Source: Micromonospora sp. MA102 (GTDB taxonomy: Bacteria; Actinomycetota; Actinomycetes; Mycobacteriales; Micromonosporaceae). Taken from it: DNA of 64,000 nt. Positions 57,779 to 64,000 of the stretch are shown here, one piece after another (the first letter of the stretch is position 1; each line of letters begins with the position of its first letter). Under the pieces are notes generated by a model that was not told the origin of the DNA, made no database searches, and saw only the letters and a list, made by a program, of their open reading frames with translations. Both the position numbers and the translations under genes were made by a program. The stretch spans positions 186,001 to 250,000 of the forward strand of contig NZ_JAMWEG010000005.1 in assembly GCF_025460765.1 (NCBI RefSeq), given 5' to 3'.

Positions 57779-58010
57779 CCGGACGGGACGGCACCGGCCG
57801 CCGGGACACCCGCAGCGGCCGGCGCCGCCCGGCCAGGGCCAGCCCGAACCCGACCATCGCGGCCAGGGCGACGGCGGCGCCGGGCAGGTCGTCGGCGGAC
57901 CGGCCGGGGCCGTCCGCGTGCACCGGGTCCTGCCAGGCGGCGAGCGTGAGGGCGACGCCGAGGCCGATCACGGCGGCCCAGCGGAGCAGGCGGCTGACGG
58001 TCGGCGTCAT
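57735..58010 (-). CDS. Hypothetical membrane protein (91 aa)
   Basis: A 91-residue protein with two hydrophobic segments, LLRWAAVIGLGVALTLAAW and LPGAAVALAAMVGFGLALAG, joined by a polar loop. The C terminus (Arg/Ser/Pro-rich) overlaps the end of the deaminase gene in antisense by 44 bp. GAGGTGACC precedes ATG 58010. No family is recognised, and the basic tail may be extended only because it reads the opposite strand of a coding region. Confidence 0.55.
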   Translation of the reverse strand: MTPTVSRLLRWAAVIGLGVALTLAAWQDPVHADGPGRSADDLPGAAVALAAMVGFGLALAGRRRPLRVSRRPVPSRPVSASRSPGTRRSRR

Positions 58011-58053
58011 CACGGTCACCTCACGCCCGGGGTGCGGCTCGACGGGAGAAGCG

Positions 58054-58101
58054 GCGCGCGGCGGGAGCGAGGTGTGGGGGGACCGAACTCCCGCCGCGCG
58101 C
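58054..58101 (-). terminator. Hairpin downstream of the histidine-kinase gene
   Basis: GCGCGCGGCGGGAG (58054-58067) and CTCCCGCCGCGCGC (58088-58101) form a perfect 14-bp stem with a 20-nt loop. It lies about 150 bp beyond the histidine-kinase stop and upstream of the small membrane gene. The rest of 58011-58247 shows no gene. Confidence 0.5.
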
Positions 58102-58247
58102 ACTGCTCCGCCGACCGGAGGTGTTACGGGGCGTTCCCGGGCGGCGGAACTGATGGGTTCGGTCCTGATCCTGACAGCCCGGCCCGGCCTCGTGGCCGCC
58201 GTTAACCGACACCTAAGGAAGACTTGCGGCGGCCCACAGCCACCGGC

Positions 58248-59636
58248 TCAGCGCGGCCGCGGCCAGCGTCGGCCGGTCCGCGGCTCCCGGGCGTCGCGGG
58301 CCATCCGGCCGACCAGGCCGAACCGGTTGACCTGCCGGGGCGTCGCCTCCGGGTCGGCCAGCAGCATCACCACGCTGGCCCCGCCCAGCCGGGCCCGGTC
58401 GATGCTCACCGAACCGTTGGCCTGCAAGGCGACCCGCTTCGCGATGTCCAGCCCCAGGCCCGTGGAGCCCTGGTCGCTGGCGCCCCGGCGCAGCGCCCGG
58501 TCCGGGTCGGTGATCCCCGGGCCGGCGTCGTCGATCCGGATCGCCACCCAGCCGTCGCGCCGGCTCACCGCCACCTCGAACGCCGTGCCCTGCGGGGTGT
58601 AGCGGAAGACGTTGCCGATGACCGCGTCCAGCGCGGCGGCCAGCTCGGCCCGGGGCACCGGCGCCGGGATCCGCAGCTGGGCGCCCACCACCCGGTGCGG
58701 CCGGTTCTGGTCGCCGGCGAGGGCCGACCAGAAGACCATCCGGTCCCGGACCACCTCGCTGACGTCGCAGGTCGCCGGCCCGGTCTCCTGGCTGACCGCC
58801 TTGCGGGTGGTCGTGATGAGCTGGTCGACCTCGCCCTCCAGGGTCACGATCGCCTGCCGGATCCGCCGGATGCCACGGCGGCGGTCCAGCTCCGCCTCGC
58901 TGAACGTGCCGATGCTGGTGTCGTCGGACTCCAGCGCCTCGGCGTCCAGGCGCAGCGCGGTCAGCGGCGTGCGCAGCCGGTGCGACAGGTCGGCCACGAG
59001 TTCCCGCTCGTCGGCGCGCAGCGCGACCAGCCGTTCCGCCATCCGGTTGAACGCGTGCGCGGCCTCGGCCAGCTCCCGCGGCCCGGTCGGCTCGACCCGG
59101 ACGCCCAGCTCGCCGTCGCCGACCGCGAGGGCCGCCTTCACCAGGTCGCCGGTCGCGTCGACGGCCCGGGCGGCCACCCGGTCCACCACGATCACCGCGG
59201 CGCCGACCAGCGCCAGCGCCACCGCGAGCAGCAGCAGCCACCGCCCGCCGCCGCCGGCGTCGAGCACCTCGTCCGGAACGAAGACCTCCACCACGGCGAC
59301 CCGGTCGCCGAGCACCACCGGGTCCAGCCGGAGGACGCCGCCGGGCACGTCGCTGACCACCGAACGCCGCCCGGCGGCGGCCCGGTCCAGCGCCGCCGCG
59401 TCGGCACGGCCCGCGCCCTCGTCGACCCCGATCCCGTGTACGACGGGCCGCAGCGCCGGGTCGTCGCCGCTGGCCGCCACGGCCCGCCGGACGATCTCCG
59501 GGTCGGTGCTGACCGCGAGCGCCCCGGTGACCAGCGCGCTGCGCCGGGCCGCGTCGGCCAGCTTCTCCTCCCGCGCCTGGTCGGACAGGGTGATCCCGAG
59601 CGGGATCAGGAAGGCGAGCGCCACGAGGCTGCACAT
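58248..59636 (-). CDS. Two-component sensor histidine kinase
   Basis: A 462-residue kinase. A first transmembrane segment (SLVALAFLIPLGITL), an extracytoplasmic region of about 130 residues, a second transmembrane segment (WLLLLAVALALVGAAVIVV), then HAMP (PTGPRELAEAAHAFNRMAER) are present. The dimerisation domain carries the H box in VADLSHRLRTPLTAL. The ATPase domain has IGNVFRYTPQGTAF, DDAGPGITDPDRAL and STGLGLDIAKRVA. ATG 59634-59636 is used, but it removes most of the residues preceding the first membrane helix. A CTG at 59667-59669 would overlap the regulator stop (CTGA) and restore them. Ligand unknown. Confidence 0.9.
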   Translation of the reverse strand: MCSLVALAFLIPLGITLSDQAREEKLADAARRSALVTGALAVSTDPEIVRRAVAASGDDPALRPVVHGIGVDEGAGRADAAALDRAAAGRRSVVSDVPGGVLRLDPVVLGDRVAVVEVFVPDEVLDAGGGGRWLLLLAVALALVGAAVIVVDRVAARAVDATGDLVKAALAVGDGELGVRVEPTGPRELAEAAHAFNRMAERLVALRADERELVADLSHRLRTPLTALRLDAEALESDDTSIGTFSEAELDRRRGIRRIRQAIVTLEGEVDQLITTTRKAVSQETGPATCDVSEVVRDRMVFWSALAGDQNRPHRVVGAQLRIPAPVPRAELAAALDAVIGNVFRYTPQGTAFEVAVSRRDGWVAIRIDDAGPGITDPDRALRRGASDQGSTGLGLDIAKRVALQANGSVSIDRARLGGASVVMLLADPEATPRQVNRFGLVGRMARDAREPRTGRRWPRPR

Positions 59637-59665
59637 GCCGGCCGTGAGCCAGGCCAGCGCGGGCC

Positions 59666-60355
59666 TCAGTCCGGCGCCACCAGCCGGAAGCCGACCCCCC
59701 GCACGGTGCGCAGGTAACGCGGCTTCGCCGCGGACTCGCCCATTTTGCGGCGGAGCCAGTAGAGGTGAACGTCGATGGTCTGGTCCTCGCCGACCGAGGG
59801 CTGCCGCCATACCTCCTCCAAGAGTTCCCGCCGGGACACTACCCGGCCGGGACGTGCGGCGAGATACGCCAGCAGGTCGAATTCCTTGCGGGTCAGGGCC
59901 AGGGGTTCGCCGTCCAGCACGGCGCTGCGCTCGCCGACGTCCACCCGCAGGCCGCCGACCGTGTGCACGGCCGGCTGGACGGTGCGGCTGGCCCGGCCGG
60001 CCCGCCGCAGCACGGTGGTGATCCGGGCGTCCAGGTGGGCGCCGGTGAACGGCTTGACCATGTAGTCGTCGGCGCCCGCACGCAGCAGCCGGACCACCGA
60101 CTGCTCGTCGTCCCGGGCGGTCGCGATGATGATCGGCACGTCGGTGATGCCGCGCAGCATCCGCAGCGCGTCGGAGCCGTCCAGGTCGGGCAGGCCGAGG
60201 TCGAGCACCACGAGGTCGGGTGTCTCGGCGGCGACCCGGCGCAGCGCGTCCAGCGCCGTGCCGACGGCGTGCACCGCGTGTCCCCGGTCGGTCAGGGACC
60301 GCAACATCGCACCGCGTACGACGTGGTCGTCTTCGACCAGGAGGACGGTTGCCAC
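59666..60355 (-). CDS. Two-component response regulator (OmpR/PhoB family)
   Basis: A 229-residue regulator. The receiver domain has acidic ED at 9-10, phospho-acceptor Asp in LVVLDLGLPDLDG (about residue 53) and Lys in YMVKPFTGAHLDA. The winged-helix effector (LTRKEFDLLAYLAARPGRVV, DVHLYWLRRKMGE, LRTVRGVGFRLVAPD) is of the OmpR type. GTG 60353-60355 has no ribosome-binding site. TACGGT ends six bases upstream on the minus strand, so the mRNA is likely leaderless. It is the first gene of the pair with the histidine kinase. Confidence 0.93.
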   Translation of the reverse strand: MATVLLVEDDHVVRGAMLRSLTDRGHAVHAVGTALDALRRVAAETPDLVVLDLGLPDLDGSDALRMLRGITDVPIIIATARDDEQSVVRLLRAGADDYMVKPFTGAHLDARITTVLRRAGRASRTVQPAVHTVGGLRVDVGERSAVLDGEPLALTRKEFDLLAYLAARPGRVVSRRELLEEVWRQPSVGEDQTIDVHLYWLRRKMGESAAKPRYLRTVRGVGFRLVAPD

Positions 60356-60428
60356 GTCAGCACCGTACTCGGCGTGGCAAGTTGATCGCGTTGCGGCGCT
60401 CCCGCGAACCGGGCAAGCTGGGACGACG

Positions 60429-61355
60429 ATGGCGTTCACTCTCTTCCCCGACACCCGCCTCACGCTCGCGCGCGACGCGCTGGCCGGCCTGTCGGTCGGC
60501 GACGCCCTCGGCGCGCGGTTCTTCGTGCCGGGCCGCGCGGTCGCCGCCTGGGCCGACGCGCTGCCGCACGGCCCGTGGCCGTGGAGCGACGACACCGAGA
60601 TGGCCTGCTCGGTGCTCACCGTGCTGGCCGCGCACGGACGGGTGGACCGGGACGCCCTCGCGCTCGCCTTCGCGGCGCACTACGACCCGGCCCGCCGTTA
60701 CGGCGCCGGCGCCGTGGAACTGCTCGAACTGATCCGCGCCGGCACGCCCTGGCCGGTGGCCGCCGCATCCGCGTTCGACGGTCAGGGCTCCTGCGGCAAT
60801 GGCGCGGCCATGCGGGTGGCCCCGCTCGGCGCCTGGTACGCCGACTCCACCCGGCGCGCCGCCGACCAGGCCCGCGCCTCGGCCGAGGTGACCCACGCGC
60901 ACCCGGAGGGGATCGCCGGTGCGGTCGCCGTGGCGGTGGCCGCCTCGCTGGCCGCCCGGGCCCGGCTGGACGGGGACCGCCCCGAGCCGGCCCGGCTGCT
61001 CACCGTGGTGGCCGGCGCGCTCGACCCGGCCGGCGAGGTGCACCGGGGCGTACGCCGGGCCGCCGCGCTGCTCGGCCATCCGGCCGGCGAGGTCGCCGAG
61101 GCGCTGGGCAACGGCTCCCGGGTGACCGCGCAGGACACCGTTCCCTTCACGCTCTGGGTCGCCGCCACCCACCTGCACGACTACCCGGCGGCGATCCGCG
61201 CCTGCGTCGAGGCGGGCGGGGACGTGGACACCACCGCGGCGATCGCCGGCGGCGTGGTGGCCGCCCACACCGGGGTCGGCACCCCCGGCGGGGTCCCGGA
61301 CGGCTGGCTCGCCGCCCGCGAGCCCCTCCCGGACTGGCTCACCACTCCCGCCTGA
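60429..61355 (+). CDS. ADP-ribosylglycohydrolase family protein
   Basis: A 308-residue all-helical hydrolase. GLSVGDALGARFF, SDDTEMACSVLTVLA (Mg-binding Asp pair), GSCGNGAAMRVAPLGAWYAD, THAHPEGIAGAVAVAVA and AGGDVDTTAAIAGGVVAAHTG match the ADP-ribosylglycohydrolase (DraG-like) fold. It removes ADP-ribose from a protein or metabolite; the target is not known. No NAD-ADP-ribosyltransferase (DraT) or nitrogenase gene is adjacent. The ATG lies 74 bp from the divergent response regulator, so the two share a promoter region. Confidence 0.9.
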   Translation: MAFTLFPDTRLTLARDALAGLSVGDALGARFFVPGRAVAAWADALPHGPWPWSDDTEMACSVLTVLAAHGRVDRDALALAFAAHYDPARRYGAGAVELLELIRAGTPWPVAAASAFDGQGSCGNGAAMRVAPLGAWYADSTRRAADQARASAEVTHAHPEGIAGAVAVAVAASLAARARLDGDRPEPARLLTVVAGALDPAGEVHRGVRRAAALLGHPAGEVAEALGNGSRVTAQDTVPFTLWVAATHLHDYPAAIRACVEAGGDVDTTAAIAGGVVAAHTGVGTPGGVPDGWLAAREPLPDWLTTPA

Positions 61356-61444
61356 CCGCCCGTCCGGCGTTGCGGGTCCCGGATCCTGGCGAGTTGTCGT
61401 TCGCCACGAACGGTAGGTCGCCACGATCTCCGCGGGCGGAGCGG

Positions 61445-62329
61445 TCAGCGGGAGGCCGAGGGGGTCAGGGGCGCCGTTCCGGTGGTAGCGGGGCGCGGCC
61501 CGGCAGGGTCGCCCCCGGGGGTGTCGCCATCGGGGGTGGGGTCGCCCCCGGTCGGCGCGGAGGAGCCGGACGGCAGGGTGAGGGTGGTGCGGCGGCGGCT
61601 CAGGAGCCAGCCGATCGCCGCGCCGCCGGCCAGCCCGGCGAGCAGCCCGCCGCCCAGCAGCAGGTCGGCGCTCGGTCCGTCATCGGCGGGCCGTGCCGGG
61701 GTGGCCGCCTCGGCCGGCGGTTCGGCGGCCGAGTTCCCGTGGCCGGCGTGGCCGGCCGGCTCGGCGGCCGGGTCGCCGTGGACGGCGGCGCCCGCCAGCG
61801 GGGGCAGCAGGGTGACCGTCGGGGCGGGGTGCGCGCCGCCGGGCGGGTCGGCCCAGCGGACCACGGTGCCGTCGGTGTAGGTCTGGATCACCGTGAAGGT
61901 CAGCCGGTCGGTGGCCGGCATGGGGCCCATGCCGAGCGAGAGCCGGGCCGGCCTGGTGGTGCCCGGCACGCGGATCCAGGTCACCGCGTCGGTCACCTGG
62001 TTCAGCTCGGAGGAGTGGATGCCGGCGACCGGCTGGTCCAGGGTGCGGGTGGTGATGGTGGGCGCCCAGTCGGGCACGGAGAGCGGGTAGACCTCGCCGA
62101 TCGGGGCGTCCACGGGCATCCGCAGCTCGATCCGGCTGGTCCGGCTGCCGGCCCGCTCCTCGGGCAGCACCACGGCCAGTTCGATGGCGTCGCCCTGGTG
62201 CACCTGGGCGGGTGAGGTCGTGAGGATCACCTCGGCGGCGCTCGCGGCGCCGGGCCAGCCCAGCGTGCCGCCCACCGTGGCGGCCAGCAGCGCGGCCGCC
62301 CACCACCGGCCCCGACGGATCATCGTCAT
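61445..62329 (-). CDS. YcnI-like (DUF1775) secreted protein
   Basis: A 294-residue envelope protein. Residues 1-27 form a signal peptide (RRGRWWAAALLAATVGG, site ASA-A). Next is a DUF1775/YcnI-like beta-sandwich (EVILTTSPAQVHQGDAIELA, SRIELRMPVDAPIGEVYPLS, TFTVIQTYTDGTVVRWADPP). An Ala/Pro-rich linker, a transmembrane helix (LLLGGGLLAGLAGGAAIGWL) and an RRR stop-transfer signal follow. YcnI-type proteins are linked to copper, but here the conserved metal-binding His after the signal peptide is not obvious. GGGGAGGACC precedes ATG 62327-62329. Confidence 0.85.
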   Translation of the reverse strand: MTMIRRGRWWAAALLAATVGGTLGWPGAASAAEVILTTSPAQVHQGDAIELAVVLPEERAGSRTSRIELRMPVDAPIGEVYPLSVPDWAPTITTRTLDQPVAGIHSSELNQVTDAVTWIRVPGTTRPARLSLGMGPMPATDRLTFTVIQTYTDGTVVRWADPPGGAHPAPTVTLLPPLAGAAVHGDPAAEPAGHAGHGNSAAEPPAEAATPARPADDGPSADLLLGGGLLAGLAGGAAIGWLLSRRRTTLTLPSGSSAPTGGDPTPDGDTPGGDPAGPRPATTGTAPLTPSASR

Positions 62330-62535
62330 GGTCCTCCCCATCCGTGTCGACGCGGCCGGCAACCGGCTCCGGCCCCACCCGGTAGTTCGGGCGGGACGGC
62401 GGAAAGGTTCAACGCGGGACGGAACTGCCCGGACGGGGGAGCGCGGCGTCGCCGACGGCGCGGGTCCGGGCGACCGATAGCATCGCAGGAGCCGGTACCC
62501 GGCACGTTCGCACCCGTTCGACGACAGGAGTCACC

Positions 62536-64000
62536 GTGTCCGCACCCCGTACCCCCGTCGTGGCCGACCCCGTCGTCGTCGCCGCCGGGACGACGGCGGC
62601 CGACGCGGTGGCCGCGGCCGGGCTGCCGATGAGCGGCCCGAAGGCGATCGTGGTGGTCCGCGACCCGCACGGCGTGCTGCGCGACCTGGACTGGAAGCCG
62701 GCCGAGGAGATCGCCGTCGAGCCGGTCGCCCTCGACAGCCCGGACGGGCTGAACGTGCTGCGCCACTCCACCGCGCACGTGCTGGCCCAGGCGGTGCAGG
62801 ACGTGTTCCCCGAGGCCAAGCTCGGCATCGGCCCGCCGATCGAGAACGGCTTCTACTACGACTTCCAGGTGGCCAAGCCGTTCCAGCCGGACGACCTGGC
62901 GAAGCTCGAAAAGCGGATGCAGGAGATCGTCAAGTCCGGCCAGCGGTTCCGCCGGCGCCGCTTCAGCAGCCTCGACGAGGCGCGCGGTGAGCTGGCCGCC
63001 GAGCCGTTCAAGATGGAGCTGATCGAGGTCAAGGGCGAGGGGCTGGACTCCTCCGAGGTGATGGAGGTGGGCGGCGGCGAGCTGACCATCTACGACAACC
63101 TCGCCGCCAACGAGGACAAGGTCTGCTGGTCGGACCTGTGCCGCGGCCCGCACCTGCCGAACACCCGGCTGATCGGCGCGTTCAAGCTGATGCGCTCGGC
63201 CGCCGCCTACTGGCGGGGCTCGGAGAAGAACCCGCAGCTCCAGCGGGTCTACGGCACGGCGTGGCCGACCCGGGACGAGCTGAAGGCGTACCTGCGGTTG
63301 TTGGAGGAGGCCGCCCGTCGCGACCACCGCAAGCTCGGCGCGGACCTGGACCTGTTCAGCTTCCCCGACGAGATCGGTTCCGGCCTGGCGGTCTTCCACC
63401 CCAAGGGTGGCGTGCTCAAGCGGGTGATGGAGGACTACGTCCGCACCCGCCACATCGAGGAGGGCTTCCAGTACGTCGGGACCCCGCACATCTCGAAGGA
63501 AGGGCTCTTCCACACCTCGGGCCACCTACCCTACTACGCCGACGGCATGTACCCGCCCATGGAGCTCGAGGGCGCGGACTACTACCTCAAGGCCATGAAC
63601 TGCCCGATGCACAACCTGATCTACCGGTCGCGCGGTCGGTCCTACCGCGAGCTGCCGATGCGGCTGTTCGAGTTCGGGTCGGTGTACCGGTACGAGAAGT
63701 CGGGCGTGGTCCACGGGCTGACCCGGGTGCGCGGCCTGACCCAGGACGACTCGCACTCCTACTGCACCCGCGAGCAGGCGCCCGCCGAGATCAAGCACCT
63801 GCTCAACTTCGTGCTGAGCCTGCTCAAGGACTTCGGCATCGACGACTTCTACCTGGAGCTGTCGACCCGCGACGAGGCCCGGCTCGACAAGTTCGTCGGG
63901 TCGGACGAGGACTGGGCCACGGCCACCGCCGTGCTGGAACAGTGCGCGGTGGAGACCGGGCTTGACCTGGTGCCGGACCCGGGCGGCGCGGCCTTCTACG
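62536..64000 (+). CDS. thrS: Threonyl-tRNA synthetase, N-terminal part
   Basis: The gene runs off the right edge; 488 codons are present. GTG 62536 follows AGGAGTCACC. A degenerate TGS-like domain (about 1-70) precedes the editing/N2 domain ([17 protein letters not shown] with the His pair, and [13 protein letters not shown]). The class II catalytic core begins with [38 protein letters not shown] (motif 2 region) and [19 protein letters not shown] follow. It ligates threonine to tRNA-Thr. TAGCAT at 62478-62483 is a possible -10. I see no T-box leader. Confidence 0.95.
   Translation, partial: MSAPRTPVVADPVVVAAGTTAADAVAAAGLPMSGPKAIVVVRDPHGVLRDLDWKPAEEIAVEPVALDSPDGLNVLRHSTAHVLAQAVQDVFPEAKLGIGPPIENGFYYDFQVAKPFQPDDLAKLEKRMQEIVKSGQRFRRRRFSSLDEARGELAAEPFKMELIEVKGEGLDSSEVMEVGGGELTIYDNLAANEDKVCWSDLCRGPHLPNTRLIGAFKLMRSAAAYWRGSEKNPQLQRVYGTAWPTRDELKAYLRLLEEAARRDHRKLGADLDLFSFPDEIGSGLAVFHPKGGVLKRVMEDYVRTRHIEEGFQYVGTPHISKEGLFHTSGHLPYYADGMYPPMELEGADYYLKAMNCPMHNLIYRSRGRSYRELPMRLFEFGSVYRYEKSGVVHGLTRVRGLTQDDSHSYCTREQAPAEIKHLLNFVLSLLKDFGIDDFYLELSTRDEARLDKFVGSDEDWATATAVLEQCAVETGLDLVPDPGGAAFY

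Noticed and set aside
62330..62535. T-box riboswitch before thrS
   Set aside because: No T-box consensus or antiterminator fold is visible in the 206-bp leader.
1..64000. tRNA, rRNA, CRISPR arrays, intact insertion sequences
   Set aside because: No tRNA T-loop-like motifs in cloverleaf context, no direct-repeat arrays and no transposase frames were seen by eye.

Overview
The window is chromosomal DNA of a very high G+C actinomycete. Third codon positions are almost all G or C, GTG starts are common, and several genes appear to be leaderless. The gene content (SigB/F-type sigma factor, F420-dependent oxidoreductase-like protein, polyprenol-phosphate mannosyltransferase, GH15 trehalase-like enzyme, many actinobacterial DUFs) points to Micromonosporaceae, most likely Micromonospora or a close relative. 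This assignment is an inference from style and families, not from a search. I see no tRNA, rRNA, CRISPR array, prophage or intact insertion sequence.

Layout. 1-6.9 kb: 5' end of a secreted CBM-bearing (probably cellulolytic) protein under a perfect CebR/CelR-type operator, a PP2C phosphatase, the HrpB helicase, a methyltransferase, a SigB/F-family sigma factor and an acetoacetate-decarboxylase-like protein. 6.9-14.4 kb: a phospholipase D-family protein, a pirin/MarR pair, DUF1684, a general-stress-type membrane protein, a GH15 enzyme, a metallophosphoesterase and DUF3072. 14.4-24.5 kb: a renalase-like oxidoreductase, two regulators of the anti-sigma/partner-switching type (MEDS-HATPase; PAS-GAF-PP2C-HATPase), a Na+/H+ antiporter, a HAD phosphatase, a mechanosensitive-channel-like protein, small unknowns and an MFS permease. 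24.5-30.6 kb: a stress-like block (hydrophilic unknown, SRPBCC, DUF2795, YihY/BrkB, ChaB-Rho_N, aldehyde dehydrogenase, phytoene-desaturase-like oxidoreductase). 30.6-33.3 kb: a MITE-like inverted-repeat element, a Ppm1/Dpm1-type glycosyltransferase, and an SDR/SRPBCC pair.

33.4-42.1 kb is the most striking region: one tightly overlapping operon encodes GmhB fused to a GT9 heptosyltransferase, two further glycosyltransferases, GmhA, bifunctional HldE, a short SDR, a second GT9 and a topoisomerase IB. Together these carry the steps from sedoheptulose-7-phosphate to NDP-heptose plus two heptosyltransferase-type enzymes, in an organism that should have no lipopolysaccharide. 42.3-64 kb is mostly housekeeping or unlinked: AraC regulator, RecQ, LLM oxidoreductase, GH3 hexosaminidase, cysteine-desulfurase-like protein, lipoprotein, DUF1206, MscS, a holin-like/DUF3618/DUF4235 mini-operon, a cold-shock protein, aldo/keto reductase, Tam, an adenosine/aminodeoxyfutalosine deaminase, a two-component system, ADP-ribosylglycohydrolase, a YcnI-like protein and the 5' part of thrS.

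A recurring promoter pattern ties several genes together. GTTTN, a 14-15 nt spacer and GGGNAN lies upstream of the 87-aa unknown, DUF2795, YihY, ChaB, aldehyde dehydrogenase, the phytoene-desaturase-like gene and the heptose operon, with a weaker match upstream of the general-stress protein. In five cases the start codon follows the -10 by only 9-10 nt, implying leaderless mRNAs. This matches the known SigB/SigF-type promoter style, and the window encodes a sigma factor of that family at 4995-5819. I infer a stress regulon that includes the heptose operon.
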